Assembly: GCA_002343485.1 (NCBI GenBank)
Contig: DDST01000138.1
Span: forward strand, 55,510-119,509
Direction: 5' to 3'
From: Proteobacteria bacterium UBA2383
Lineage (GTDB): Bacteria > Pseudomonadota > Gammaproteobacteria > Competibacterales > Competibacteraceae
DNA: 64,000 nt
The notes beneath the pieces are model-generated. The model was given only the letters and a program-made list of their open reading frames with translations, was not told the origin of the DNA and ran no database searches. Shown here in pieces: positions 39,538-49,116 of the stretch (position 1 is the stretch's first letter; every line of letters begins with the position of its first letter). Position numbers and translations under genes: made by a program.

Positions 39538-40386
39538 ATGACTACTATTGACTTTAAATCTCATGCCAAGGTAGGTGTTTATGTAGACGCCTCCAATATT
39601 TCACGCAACGGTGGCCAGCGTATGCAATATGACATATTGCGTGAATTTGCCTGTCGTGATTACGCAGAACCCCTGCGATTGAATGTCTATCTATCCTACG
39701 ATGAGGAACGCGCCGAAACCAACGTGGTCTATCGGGATAAGGCCCGGGCTTATCAGTCTGCTCTCCGTGAATTAGGTTATAAGGTCATTGAAAAGCGGGT
39801 CAAATGGTTTCAGGATGAAGCGGGCAATCGTTATGGCAAAGCTAACGCTGATCTCGACATGGCGGTCGATGTCTTGTTGCAGTCGGAGAATTTGGACCGC
39901 GTGTTGCTGGCGACGGGCGATGGGGATTTTGTACAAGTAGTTCGTGCCTTGCAAAACAAGGGTTGCCGGGTAGAAACTCTGGCTTTCGATAATGTTTCGG
40001 AGGAATTACGAAGGGAATCTGACATGTTTGTCTCTGGTTACTTGGTGCCTGGATTGCTACCAACCCGGGGTGATGATTATCTCTCGCCGATCTGGGGGGC
40101 AATGGGTTCCCGGGTTCGCGGCTATTGTTACCATCATGACGATAATAAAAGCTTTGGCTTCATGCGCTTTCTGGTCAAGCTATCTCCATATCTGTGGAAA
40201 ACCGATTCGCGCGATTCCGAATCCCCTTACCGGACGGCGTTCTTCCACGACTCTAGCCTGCCCGATGGCTTTAATGTCATGAAACTGCCGTCTCGTAACC
40301 ATATTTTTGAATTCACCCTCGCTGAACCGAACGGCAAACAACCCGTCGCCACTGACATTGTATTGGTTCATCCTGCCCCATTGTGA
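39538..40386 (+). CDS. NYN-domain (LabA/DUF88-like) protein with C-terminal extension
   Basis: 282 residues from the ATG at 39538; a start at 39511 is possible but neither has a good ribosome site. The NYN/PIN-like nuclease domain (~1-160) keeps the acidic residues in VGVYVDASNIS, ADLDMAVDVLL and ATGDGDFVQVVRAL, as in LabA. The C-terminal ~110 residues include VRGYCYHHDDNKSFGFMRFL, which looks like a cold-shock-type beta strand, so an RNA-binding module is likely. Members are RNases or RNA-binding regulators; LabA in cyanobacteria acts in clock output. That link is not shown here. Confidence 0.85.
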   Translation: MTTIDFKSHAKVGVYVDASNISRNGGQRMQYDILREFACRDYAEPLRLNVYLSYDEERAETNVVYRDKARAYQSALRELGYKVIEKRVKWFQDEAGNRYGKANADLDMAVDVLLQSENLDRVLLATGDGDFVQVVRALQNKGCRVETLAFDNVSEELRRESDMFVSGYLVPGLLPTRGDDYLSPIWGAMGSRVRGYCYHHDDNKSFGFMRFLVKLSPYLWKTDSRDSESPYRTAFFHDSSLPDGFNVMKLPSRNHIFEFTLAEPNGKQPVATDIVLVHPAPL

Positions 40387-40432
40387 GCGTCCGAGGCGCA
40401 ACGTTCGAGGCCTATCTCTGTCGAGAAACACT

Positions 40433-42556
40433 ATGCACCACCATTTCTTAAACCTGAAATTTCTGACCCTGCTCTTGTTGCCGCTGATCCTGACTTTGGG
40501 TGCAGCAGATATCTTCGCGAAACCGGAAGATGCAAATGCGACTCTCCAAATCAAGACCTTGGCGCCGACTGCGCGTCAGGATTCGCTGGATCGGACCATT
40601 GCCAACCTGCTATCGCAACATCATTACCGGCAAAGTCCGCTGGATGATGCATTATCGTCACTGATACTGAATGCCTATCTCGATAACCTAGACTTCAGCC
40701 GTTCCTATTTTTTGGCCAGCGATATCGCTGATTTTGAATCCTATCGCACAACCCTGGACGATGCGGTGAAAGAGGGCAACCTGCAACCGGCCTTCATAAT
40801 TTTTAACACCTACCTGCGCCGGTTGACCGAGCGGACTGCTCAAATCCAGGCTCTGCTCAAACAGGAATTCCGTTTCGATATCGATGAATCTCTGGAGGTA
40901 GACCGTAAAGATGCGCCTTGGGCCAGGATACCTGAGGAGCTGGATGATCTGTGGCGTAAGCGGCTAAAGCATGAAACGTTGACGCTCATCATATCAGGTA
41001 AAGATCAGGCGGCTGCCCGCGAGTTGTTGAGTAAGCGTTATGACAACCGGTTGCGGCAAGCCTTGCAGTCCACCAGCGATGACGTTTTCCAGTGGTATAT
41101 GAATGCGGTGGCCCAGGCCTTTGACCCCCATACGGCTTTCTTTTCGCCGCGTAATACCGAAAATTTCAATATTCAGATGCGCTTGTCGTTGGAGGGGATT
41201 GGCTGCGTATTGCGGATGGAGGATGAGCAGGTCTCAGTGGTGGAACTCGTGGCTGGCGGTCCTGCGGATCTTAGCCAGCAGATTCGACCCAGTGATAAGA
41301 TCGTCGCCGTTGCGCAAGGCGATAAAGATCCTTGGGTCGATGTGGTGGGGTGGCGGCTCGATGATGTCGTCGAAAAAATTCGCGGCCCGCGTGGCACGGT
41401 GGTGCGCCTGAAAATCTTGCCAGGCAAGGCGGGTGTGGCAGCGGCTGAGAAAACTGTGCGATTGGTGCGCGACACCATTAAGCTGGAAAAGCAGGCTGCC
41501 AAGAGTGAGATTAAAACCTTTAAGGATTCAAATCACCGCGAATTGCGGGTGGGCGTCATCACCATCCCAGCATTTTACAGCGATTTTGAAGCGGCCCGGC
41601 GTGGGGTCAAGGATTATCGCAGCACTACGCGCGATGTTCGGCGGCTGCTGAAAGAACTGACCGGCCAAATCGATGGCCTCGTGCTGGATCTGCGTGAAAA
41701 CGGTGGCGGCTCCCTGCAGGAGGCAGTGGATTTAACGGGGCTGTTCATCGGCAACGGGCCAGTGGTTCAGGTTAGAAACTCCAGTGGCCGGGTAGAAGTT
41801 GAAGAGGACGATGATGAAAGCCAGGTGTATAACGGTCCGCTGGCAGTGCTGGTGGATCACGCGAGTGCTTCGGCCTCAGAAATTTTCGCAGGCGCTATTC
41901 AGGATTATGGGCGCGGCATTGTTATTGGTGATCCCACTTTCGGCAAGGGTACGGTGCAAACTCTGGTGGATCTGAGCCGGCTAACCCGGAATAGAGAACC
42001 ACAAGGCCAATTGAAAATAACCATCGCGAAGTTTTATCGAGTCAGTGGCGGCAGCACGCAACATCGTGGGGTGCTGCCGGATATCGCGATTCCCTCAGCG
42101 TTAGACAGCGAGGATCTTGGCGAAAGCGCACAGAAGAACGCCCTGCCGTGGGATGAGATCCCAGCTACCCGTTATCAGGGTGACCGGCGTCTGGTAATGC
42201 TGGTGCCGGAACTGAACCGGCGGCATCAGGCACGGGTGAGTAATGATCCAGATTATCAGGCTTTCTTGCGTGATCTCGAATTTACTCGGCAACAGCAGGA
42301 TAAAACGACAGTTTCACTGCTGGAAAAACAGCGCCAGGCTGAACAGGCGCGTATTGAGGCGTGGCAACGAGAACGTGAAAATCGTTACCGGGCAGTTAAG
42401 AAATTGCCACTGCTCAAGTCTGGTGATGAGATTCCAGAAGGAAAAGACAGCTTGATTCCCGACTTGGCACTCGAGGAAAGCGCCCGCGTTGTTGCTGATC
42501 TGATCCTATTGGACAGCCCGGACAAAGGCTCGAGCACTCTGGTGATGAGCCACTGA
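40433..42556 (+). CDS. prc: Tail-specific periplasmic protease Prc (carboxy-terminal processing peptidase)
   Basis: 707 residues from the ATG at 40433, where a signal peptide begins (LKFLTLLLLPLILTLGAADIFA). A longer frame upstream overlaps the NYN gene and is not used. A PDZ domain (~235-325) precedes the S41 catalytic domain. The catalytic Ser480 in HASASASEIF, Asp491 in IQDYGRG and Lys505 in TFGKGTVQ have the same spacing as in E. coli Prc. The C-terminal DUF3340-like region is present. It degrades or trims periplasmic proteins by their C-termini. Confidence 0.95.
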   Translation: MHHHFLNLKFLTLLLLPLILTLGAADIFAKPEDANATLQIKTLAPTARQDSLDRTIANLLSQHHYRQSPLDDALSSLILNAYLDNLDFSRSYFLASDIADFESYRTTLDDAVKEGNLQPAFIIFNTYLRRLTERTAQIQALLKQEFRFDIDESLEVDRKDAPWARIPEELDDLWRKRLKHETLTLIISGKDQAAARELLSKRYDNRLRQALQSTSDDVFQWYMNAVAQAFDPHTAFFSPRNTENFNIQMRLSLEGIGCVLRMEDEQVSVVELVAGGPADLSQQIRPSDKIVAVAQGDKDPWVDVVGWRLDDVVEKIRGPRGTVVRLKILPGKAGVAAAEKTVRLVRDTIKLEKQAAKSEIKTFKDSNHRELRVGVITIPAFYSDFEAARRGVKDYRSTTRDVRRLLKELTGQIDGLVLDLRENGGGSLQEAVDLTGLFIGNGPVVQVRNSSGRVEVEEDDDESQVYNGPLAVLVDHASASASEIFAGAIQDYGRGIVIGDPTFGKGTVQTLVDLSRLTRNREPQGQLKITIAKFYRVSGGSTQHRGVLPDIAIPSALDSEDLGESAQKNALPWDEIPATRYQGDRRLVMLVPELNRRHQARVSNDPDYQAFLRDLEFTRQQQDKTTVSLLEKQRQAEQARIEAWQRERENRYRAVKKLPLLKSGDEIPEGKDSLIPDLALEESARVVADLILLDSPDKGSSTLVMSH

Positions 42557-42560
42557 CATT

Positions 42561-43439
42561 GTGGAATCGATCACGTTGGTACTGGACGAGGCATTGGCCG
42601 AACGGCTAAATCGAGTCCTCACCCGCTGGGAAGCGCGATTGCCGGCAATGCTGGAAGCGCCAGACTGGGCACAATACCGTGCGTTCCGTTGGCGGCAGTT
42701 CGGCCAGGATGGTTGTTTTCAGCCGGTGCGGCATCCGCACCGGTTGCGATTGGCTGACTTGCAGCGGATCGACCGCCAGAAAGCTGCTTTGGATCTGAAT
42801 ATACGGCAATTTCTGGCCGGACGCCCCTGTAATCATGTGCTGCTATGGGGCGCTCGGGGTACGGGTAAATCTTCGCTGATCAAGGCCTTGCTCAATGAAT
42901 ATGCTCACCGGGGATTGCGGCTGATCGAAGTGGACCGGCATGATCTACTGAATTTACCCGACATCGTCGAACCCCTGTTTGAGCGGCCCGAGCGGTTTCT
43001 TCTCTATTGCGACGATCTGTCGTTCGAAGCCAGCGATCCCAGCTACAAGGCGCTTAAAGCAATGCTGGATGGCTCGATCAACGCGGCTCCCGACAATGTG
43101 TTGTTGTGCGCTACCTCCAACCGCCGTCACCTGTTGCCTGAATATCTGCGGGAGAATCAGGATGCCCGGCTGGTCGAAGGTGAACTGCATCATGGCGAGG
43201 CGGTAGAGGAAAAAATCTCATTGTCGGAGCGCTTTGGGCTGTGGCTATCGTTTTACCCCTTCAGCCAGGACGACTATCTTGCCATCGTTGCCCATTGGCT
43301 GAAATGCTTGGAATGGCCGGTGGGATTGGATGAAACCGCTCGCCAGGCAGCCTTGCAATGGGCATTGCAACGCGGGTCGCGCAGTGGCCGGGTGGCCTGG
43401 CAATTTGCTCGTGACTGGGTTGGCCGCCAAGGGCTTTAG
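42561..43439 (+). CDS. DUF815-type AAA+ ATPase
   Basis: 292 residues starting with GTG at 42561, 4 nt after the prc stop. The P-loop GARGTGKSSLIKALL lies near residue 95 and the Walker B-like FLLYCDDLSFE near 145. SNRRHLLPEY is the sensor 1 region and the C-terminal helices include the usual RSGRVAWQFARDW. The family is widespread and uncharacterised. The end overlaps the convergent UPF0114 gene by 4 bp. Confidence 0.9.
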   Translation: MESITLVLDEALAERLNRVLTRWEARLPAMLEAPDWAQYRAFRWRQFGQDGCFQPVRHPHRLRLADLQRIDRQKAALDLNIRQFLAGRPCNHVLLWGARGTGKSSLIKALLNEYAHRGLRLIEVDRHDLLNLPDIVEPLFERPERFLLYCDDLSFEASDPSYKALKAMLDGSINAAPDNVLLCATSNRRHLLPEYLRENQDARLVEGELHHGEAVEEKISLSERFGLWLSFYPFSQDDYLAIVAHWLKCLEWPVGLDETARQAALQWALQRGSRSGRVAWQFARDWVGRQGL

Positions 43440-43966
43440 TGGGCGCGATGCTGGGCAAAGGCAATCCGGTCGATAAACGCCATCACCAGTGCCGATACCA
43501 CAAAAGTCAGATGAATCACTACTAACCAGAATAAGTGGTTATTCCATAAAAGAATATCGCTATTTTGAGGTTGAGTGGTCATGAATGCCCTGAGCAAGTG
43601 AATGGAAGAAATGGCAACGATGGCGACCGCCAGTTTGATTTTGATGGTGGCCGCATCGATCTTGCCCAGCCAGGAGGGCTTTTCCTGATCCCCAGTAGTA
43701 TCCAGCGCGGAAACAAAGGTTTCGTAGCTGCTGAGAATCACCATCACCAGCAGGTTGGCGACCAGCACCATGTCGATCATTGCCAGCACCGACAGAATTA
43801 GATCGGTTTCGCTCGCACTCAGAATAACTTGAAACAAGTGGATAGCCTCCTGCACCGCCTTGACGGTAAACAGGACCAGGACGGCAATGAGCGCCAGATA
43901 CAGTGGTGCCAGCAGCCAGCGGCTGAGTAGGATAGTGCGTTCGAGAAGAGTTTCAATCAGTTTCAT
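43436..43966 (-). CDS. UPF0114 (YqhA-like) membrane protein
   Basis: 176 residues from the ATG at 43966; an in-frame GTG 12 nt earlier is less likely because family members begin as here (M-x-x-x-E-x-x-L-x-x-x-x-x-x-S-R-W-L-L-A-P-L-Y). Four membrane helices are visible (~15-40, 55-80, 110-135, 143-165), with the conserved MIDMVLVANLLVMVI and KIKLAVAIVAISSIHLL. Function unknown; inner membrane. Confidence 0.92.
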   Translation of the reverse strand: MKLIETLLERTILLSRWLLAPLYLALIAVLVLFTVKAVQEAIHLFQVILSASETDLILSVLAMIDMVLVANLLVMVILSSYETFVSALDTTGDQEKPSWLGKIDAATIKIKLAVAIVAISSIHLLRAFMTTQPQNSDILLWNNHLFWLVVIHLTFVVSALVMAFIDRIAFAQHRAH

Positions 43967-44050
43967 AACGACGATCACGATGATTGGATTGGGCGGCAGG
44001 TTTTATGAGTGAAGCGTTCCTGTTGAATCAAACGGGCTTAGGATAGATGC

Positions 44051-45007
44051 TCAGGCGGCATATTTGCATTCATAATGGATAACATCGGGGTTTTCATCGA
44101 AGGCTGCTTGTCCTAAGCAAATAATACCTTGGTCTTGAAGAATGATTTCTTCACGTCGCACGAAAAAACGTGACCCGTTTTCTAGCATCAAGTATGTTCC
44201 GTTCGTGCTGTGGTCCGCCAGGATAAATTTACCCTGCCGGGACTCAATAATGGCATGGCTGCGAGACACCAGTTCCCGGTCGATGACCAAGTTGTTTCTG
44301 GTACCACGGCCTATGCTAAAAGGCTCGGCGGAAGGCGCCAATTCAATATTCTGGCCACGATAAACCAGAAGTAGCCGGGCATATAATTTATTACGCAGGA
44401 TCTTTTGCGTTTCCACATCAGACATCTGGGTGAGGCTAGTCGATTCATACCAGATCACCTCGACGATTTCCATTTCATCCTGTTTACCACGCACCCAGGA
44501 CCGGCCAAGGCCTCGGGTCATTTGTTGAAGGTCCGGTGACAGGTAGCTTACCGTCTCCCGTGTCGTAATGATTTGATCCGCTTTGGCCAGGGCCACCATC
44601 CGGGCTGCAACATTGACTGCGTCGCCAAAGACATCATTCTTTTCAACTAACACTGACCCATGGTGGAGGCCAATCCGAATCGCAATATTCAAATCGACTA
44701 ACACCGGATCATTTTTGATCCCCTCCTGCATGTCACACGCAGCCTGTACTCCCGATGTGGCGGCAGGAAAGCGGCTCATGATTTCATCGCCAATCGTTTT
44801 AATTACTGTGCCATGATGGGTAGCCGTCCGTGCTGCAAGCAAGTCCAATACACGGCTTTCAATTTGCCGTGCGCGCACATCTCCGTACTTTTCAAACAGG
44901 TGGGTACTACCACAAATATCAGCGAATAACAGAGTGGCCATCTCTTGCTGGCTTGATCCCGATGGAGTGCCTAGCATGGATGCTAGGTTGCTCAGTTTAA
45001 ATTTCAT
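44051..45007 (-). CDS. Class III nucleotide cyclase fused to FHA domain
   Basis: 318 residues, soluble. The cyclase domain (~20-185) has the metal Asp pair in LLFADICGSTHLF and KTIGDEIMSRF, and the substrate region FGDAVNVAARM. The C-terminal FHA domain (~215-300) has SIGRGTRNNLVID, SRSHAIIE and DHSTNGTYL, so it should bind phosphothreonine peptides. It probably makes cAMP under control of a Ser/Thr kinase pathway; no such kinase is in the window. GAGGA lies 8 nt upstream of the ATG. Confidence 0.92.
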   Translation of the reverse strand: MKFKLSNLASMLGTPSGSSQQEMATLLFADICGSTHLFEKYGDVRARQIESRVLDLLAARTATHHGTVIKTIGDEIMSRFPAATSGVQAACDMQEGIKNDPVLVDLNIAIRIGLHHGSVLVEKNDVFGDAVNVAARMVALAKADQIITTRETVSYLSPDLQQMTRGLGRSWVRGKQDEMEIVEVIWYESTSLTQMSDVETQKILRNKLYARLLLVYRGQNIELAPSAEPFSIGRGTRNNLVIDRELVSRSHAIIESRQGKFILADHSTNGTYLMLENGSRFFVRREEIILQDQGIICLGQAAFDENPDVIHYECKYAA

Positions 45008-45033
45008 CTCCCTGATCCTCGGGGGTAGGATAA

Positions 45034-45738
45034 TCAGATGCAGTAATAACCACGTTTGTGTAGGCTCATGATGAGCCGTTCAATGTTTTCGCGTGCTGTT
45101 TGCTCGTAGCGTCTCTGAAAGAAGCGGGTGAAAAAGAAGGTTGGACGCTCCTGCAGCGCCTGCAAGAACTTGACATGGTTTGGGTAATACTCGTCATCGT
45201 TCATATTGGCACATTCGGCGCGAATCCGGCATCCGTCCCTTACGAACTCATCCCATGGCAGCCCGAAGCTGGACAGATCGATGTCGACGATGAACTGTTC
45301 ATCCTTCTGGCTGGGCTGTTCACGGTGGTTTGTAATCACAATCAAATTGTGAATCTGTTGTTGAAAAACAGCGTCTGTGCATCCACTGGCGTTTGAATAG
45401 TTTTGGAACAATTCAGCGCTACGCTGTTCGTTATCTTTTGCCCCAGGTTCATAAATAGCATCATGAAACCATAGTGCTATCTCAATAGCGTTAGGGTTAT
45501 CCATGAAAGTCACTACCCGGTCAAATTCTTGTAAGCAGTGCTGGATATGACCCAAGGTATGATAATGGCGATGGGCTTCCCCGTAGAAATCAACCAGCCG
45601 GTTGTGAATCACTTCCGCAGCCGCCGGCTTGTTATTATTGATACAGCGTGTCCATAGTGCCACAAAGCGTGTTTTTAATGCATGATGTTCATCGAGCCGA
45701 ATGATAGAACCGTCGGGTAAGTCAGATTGTTGGAACAT
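45034..45738 (-). CDS. HD-domain metal-dependent phosphohydrolase-like protein
   Basis: 234 residues. The metal-binding residues are in HYHTLGHIQHCL and the HD pair in ALWFHDAIYEPG, followed by NEQRSA and a later HREQ. This is the predicted HD phosphohydrolase family seen with an N-terminal Y/H-x-x-x-H-x-x-H segment; no substrate is known. GGAGG is 7 nt upstream of the ATG. It precedes the cyclase-FHA gene by 26 nt on the same strand and may be cotranscribed. Confidence 0.88.
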   Translation of the reverse strand: MFQQSDLPDGSIIRLDEHHALKTRFVALWTRCINNNKPAAAEVIHNRLVDFYGEAHRHYHTLGHIQHCLQEFDRVVTFMDNPNAIEIALWFHDAIYEPGAKDNEQRSAELFQNYSNASGCTDAVFQQQIHNLIVITNHREQPSQKDEQFIVDIDLSSFGLPWDEFVRDGCRIRAECANMNDDEYYPNHVKFLQALQERPTFFFTRFFQRRYEQTARENIERLIMSLHKRGYYCI

Positions 45739-45811
45739 CCCTCGCCTCCGGGGCTAGTCTTTGCGTGATAGCTTTCACCCTTGCATTCTCATTCTCCAGT
45801 GATAAGAGGAA

Positions 45812-46642
45812 TCAACGGTGATGCGCTAGGTAATCCTGGATCAATCGCCAAGCCATGCTCATGGGACTGGGTAAATCTGGCATTTCATTCGGGGCAAACC
45901 AGCGGGCATCTAGGATTTCCCGTCCATCGGCCTGTAATTCACCACCCGCGTAATCCGCAGTAAAGGCAATCATTAATGAATGCGGGAACGGCCAGGATTG
46001 GCTGGCGAAGTAGCATAAATTATGCACCTGAATACCGGTTTCCTCTGCTACCTCGCGATGAATCGTCTGCTCCAGTGTCTCGCCCGCTTCCACAAATCCA
46101 GCTAATACACTGTATACTCCCGGCGCAAAACGCGGTGCCCGGGCCAGTAAAATCCGCTGATCCCGAATGACTCGCACCATAATGACCGGGGATAATCGTG
46201 GGTAAGCGGCTAACTGGCAAGCGGGACAGTAGCGGGCACGTTCCTCGGTGCGATGCTCAGTAGGTGTTCCGCACTGGCCGCAGAACTGGTGACTACGATC
46301 CCATTCAATCAATTGCAGGGCATGTCCTGCAACGCCCAGCAAGGTATCATCTAGCCGCATCCATAACCCGCGCAGGTTCTCAAACGTCCATCCCGGTGGT
46401 GGTTGCGCGTTCACCACCTCAGCGGTATGGCAAGGCTGGCCTCCCAGTGTTCCCAGATACAGCCGCCGCTTTGGCGGCCATTTGGCGAAAGGCCAGACTG
46501 AGGCTAGCGGCAATTCCGATCTCTGATCAGTGGAGCGGACCAGCAATTGGCTGCCGGCAAACACAAACCACAATGCGGGTTGTTCGATCTCTGTCGATGG
46601 CGGCAAGATGGCGGGCTGGAAAGCGTCTGGCAAGGTCAACAT
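45812..46642 (-). CDS. nudC: NADH pyrophosphatase NudC (NAD-capped RNA hydrolase)
   Basis: 276 residues. I chose the ATG at 46642 because AGGAAG stands 7 nt upstream, rather than the GTG at 46687. The zinc ribbon is CGQCGT ... RYCPAC. The Nudix box GFVEAGETLEQTIHREVAEETG is complete (given here as GFVEAGETLEQ plus REVAEETGIQV), followed by the NudC-specific SQSWPFPHSLM, where the usual third residue is P. It hydrolyses NADH and removes NAD caps from RNA. Confidence 0.95.
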   Translation of the reverse strand: MLTLPDAFQPAILPPSTEIEQPALWFVFAGSQLLVRSTDQRSELPLASVWPFAKWPPKRRLYLGTLGGQPCHTAEVVNAQPPPGWTFENLRGLWMRLDDTLLGVAGHALQLIEWDRSHQFCGQCGTPTEHRTEERARYCPACQLAAYPRLSPVIMVRVIRDQRILLARAPRFAPGVYSVLAGFVEAGETLEQTIHREVAEETGIQVHNLCYFASQSWPFPHSLMIAFTADYAGGELQADGREILDARWFAPNEMPDLPSPMSMAWRLIQDYLAHHR

Positions 46643-46734
46643 GGCCGAATCTTCCTGTTTGTAGTGAGCTGGATCTTCAAACAGCACTTATTTGCCCCGA
46701 ACGGAGGTGAGAATTTGCGGCGCAAGGTACTGGC

Positions 46735-46860
46735 TTAAACGTAACCGTTCGCTTCCATTAGCGCCTGCAGCCAACGAGCGCCGGCAAGAATCTCAGTTTC
46801 TGTTGCCGCTTCCATTGCACGAGAGAAAGCCAGTTTATAGGTTATGGTATTTAGGATCAT
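46735..46860 (-). pseudogene. Fragment of an Ehr/hydrogenase-type large subunit gene
   Basis: A 41-residue minus-strand frame whose product (TITYKLAFSRAMEAATETEI, then LAGARWLQALMEA) aligns with residues ~214-246 of the Ehr large subunit encoded at 54845-56365. About 22 of 33 positions are identical, and the DNA is clearly similar too (compare 46760-46850 with 55637-55727). Nothing of the rest of that 506-residue protein is nearby. It looks like a decayed partial copy in the 344-bp gap between nudC and the GGDEF-EAL gene. The remainder of the gap holds only the promoter region of the latter. Confidence 0.75.
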
Positions 46861-46986
46861 TTTGAAATTTAATGAAATTATGTATAGCGTAACATGCTGT
46901 TTGGCTATTTCGGAGACTGGAAATGCCTTCTGAAGAAGTGACTAGCTTATACTTTAATTTATGAGCCACTCAATCAAGATTCTTCT

Positions 46987-49116
46987 ATGACAGCACCTTT
47001 TGTTGATCTACATTACGAGTGTGATCCTCCGGGGGTGATATTAATCCTGGAAGATGAGCCTTACATCCTGGCCGCCTTGTATCGCCAATTACCTCATGAA
47101 TTCCATGTGGTTACGGCCACTACGGTTGATCAGGTGCTAGTCTTGCTGAATCAGCGGACCGTGGATGTGATCGTCATCGGCCAACGCATGGCTGGTGTCG
47201 GCATTGAGCTTCTCAGCGAGGTACGACAGCATGCTCCAAATACAGTTTGGATTTTGCTCGCCAATTGTCCGGCGCTAGATACGGCCATTCAGGCGAGCAA
47301 CCTGGAGTGTATTGACGCTTACCTGGTGAGGCCTTTGGGCTCACTGGAGTTGTGTACTTTGCTGCATGAAGGCATCCAGGAAGCTCGTTTGCTGATCAAA
47401 AATCAGCAGTTGCTCAGCGAGCTGAGTCAAGTTAAGCAGCAACTGGAAATACAGATCAATCAACTAAAACAAGAGTTGCGCAACAGCCAGGAACAGTTTC
47501 AAAGCGTAGTGAGAAAGAATCAAGCCGGTATTCTGTTATTGGATGAGCAGGGCAAGATTCTATTCGCTAACCTGGCCGCAGAAACCCAGTTAGGCCGTAA
47601 TGATCAAATGTTGATAGGCAGTGATTTTGGCATCCCCGTTTTACATGACAAAATGGAAATCACCATCCTGCTTCCTAACCGGACGCAGGGCATTGCTGAA
47701 CTGATGGCCACCGAAACTCAGTGGCAGGGCCAGAACGCCTATCTGGTGATGCTGCATGATGTGACCCGGCACAAAAAAGCGGAAGCCCAGGCCCGGCATC
47801 TGGCCAGCCACGATAGCTTGACGGCCTTACCTAATCGCGTCTTGTTTACTGATCGCCTTAACCAGGCGCTCCTGCGGGCGCAGCGTAGCAAAACCAAGGC
47901 CGCTGTGTTGTTTATAGATCTGAATCATTTTAAGGAAATCAACGATACGCTGGGTCATAAGGTCGGCGATCACTTGCTTCAGCAATTCGCATCCCGGTTG
48001 GCCGAAGCAGTGCGTAAATCCGACACGGTGGCGCGGATGGGAGGCGATGAATTCACGGTGCTGCTGGAAGGGTTGAACGACCGCAAACAGGTCAGTGCCT
48101 TCGCCAAAAAACTGCAGAAACTTTTTAAACAGCCTTTCGCAATGGATAACGGTGAGTTGTTTGCTATTCCCAGCATCGGTATCAGCATCTACCCTGATGA
48201 TGCTGGGAATACCGATGAGTTGCTGTGCCGGGCCGATAGCGCCATGTACTACGCCAAGCGCCATAAGGAAGTCGACTTCTGTTTTTATTCTAAAGAACTC
48301 GACACCCATAACCTCAACCGTCTGAGTCTGGAACATGACCTGCGCCGGGCATTGGAACGACAGGAATTTGTTCTGTATTACCAGATCCAGGTGCGTCTTT
48401 GTGATGAACGGCCTATCGGCACGGAGGCACTGGTACGCTGGCAGCATCCGAGCCGGGGGGTGGTTCTGCCTAACGATTTTATCCCGTTGCTCGAAGACAC
48501 TGGCCTGATTATACCCGTTGGCAACTGGATTCTAGCGGAAGTCTGCCGGCAGATTGCGGCGTGGCGCGCTATGGATGTCGACCTTGTGCCGGTGGCAGTC
48601 AATATCTCTCCTAAGCAACTAGCAGATAAAAGTTTCATTGGAACGATGAGAGGCTTGCTGGAGCACAGTAATATGCAACCCCGCTTGCTGAGACTGGAAT
48701 TAACCGAAAGCGCGGTGATGCAAGATCAGTCTTACATTTTTCAAACCCTGGATGCCCTGCGCGAACTAGGCATTGAATTGCATATGGATGATTTTGGCGT
48801 AGGCTATTCGTCCCTCGGTCTGCTCAAGCAACTGCCCTTTGATATTGTGAAGGTGGACCAGAGTTTTATTGTCGACGTGTTGACTGATTCCAGCAGCGCC
48901 CTATTGACTCAATCGATCATCAACATAGCACATGGCCTTAAAAAACAGGTAATTGCCGAAGGTGTTGAAACTACGGAACAAGCTGCGTATTTACTGCACA
49001 TCGGTTGTGATCATGCGCAAGGCTGGCGGTATGGCCAACCTATTCCTGCAGCCAGCATGACAGACTACCTGCAAAATATGGAGTGCCTGAACGCTTCTGC
49101 CTCAGAGGAGGATTGA
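46987..49116 (+). CDS. GGDEF-EAL protein with degenerate receiver and PAS domains
   Basis: 709 residues. The N-terminal ~17-130 has a receiver fold (LEDEP), but the phospho-accepting Asp is replaced by Gly65 in VIVIGQRMAG and the conserved Lys by Arg in YLVRPL, so it is a pseudo-receiver. A coiled coil (~135-165), PAS (~168-265), GGDEF (~275-435) with MGGDEFTVLL and an intact inhibitory RKSD, and EAL (~445-700) with EALVRW and MDDFGVGYSSL follow. Both c-di-GMP domains look active. It ends 147 bp before the kai-linked kinase, on the same strand. Confidence 0.92.
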   Translation: MTAPFVDLHYECDPPGVILILEDEPYILAALYRQLPHEFHVVTATTVDQVLVLLNQRTVDVIVIGQRMAGVGIELLSEVRQHAPNTVWILLANCPALDTAIQASNLECIDAYLVRPLGSLELCTLLHEGIQEARLLIKNQQLLSELSQVKQQLEIQINQLKQELRNSQEQFQSVVRKNQAGILLLDEQGKILFANLAAETQLGRNDQMLIGSDFGIPVLHDKMEITILLPNRTQGIAELMATETQWQGQNAYLVMLHDVTRHKKAEAQARHLASHDSLTALPNRVLFTDRLNQALLRAQRSKTKAAVLFIDLNHFKEINDTLGHKVGDHLLQQFASRLAEAVRKSDTVARMGGDEFTVLLEGLNDRKQVSAFAKKLQKLFKQPFAMDNGELFAIPSIGISIYPDDAGNTDELLCRADSAMYYAKRHKEVDFCFYSKELDTHNLNRLSLEHDLRRALERQEFVLYYQIQVRLCDERPIGTEALVRWQHPSRGVVLPNDFIPLLEDTGLIIPVGNWILAEVCRQIAAWRAMDVDLVPVAVNISPKQLADKSFIGTMRGLLEHSNMQPRLLRLELTESAVMQDQSYIFQTLDALRELGIELHMDDFGVGYSSLGLLKQLPFDIVKVDQSFIVDVLTDSSSALLTQSIINIAHGLKKQVIAEGVETTEQAAYLLHIGCDHAQGWRYGQPIPAASMTDYLQNMECLNASASEED

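Noticed and set aside
47827..48447. 206-codon minus-strand frame
   Set aside because: Antisense to the GGDEF-EAL coding region with no independent protein features.
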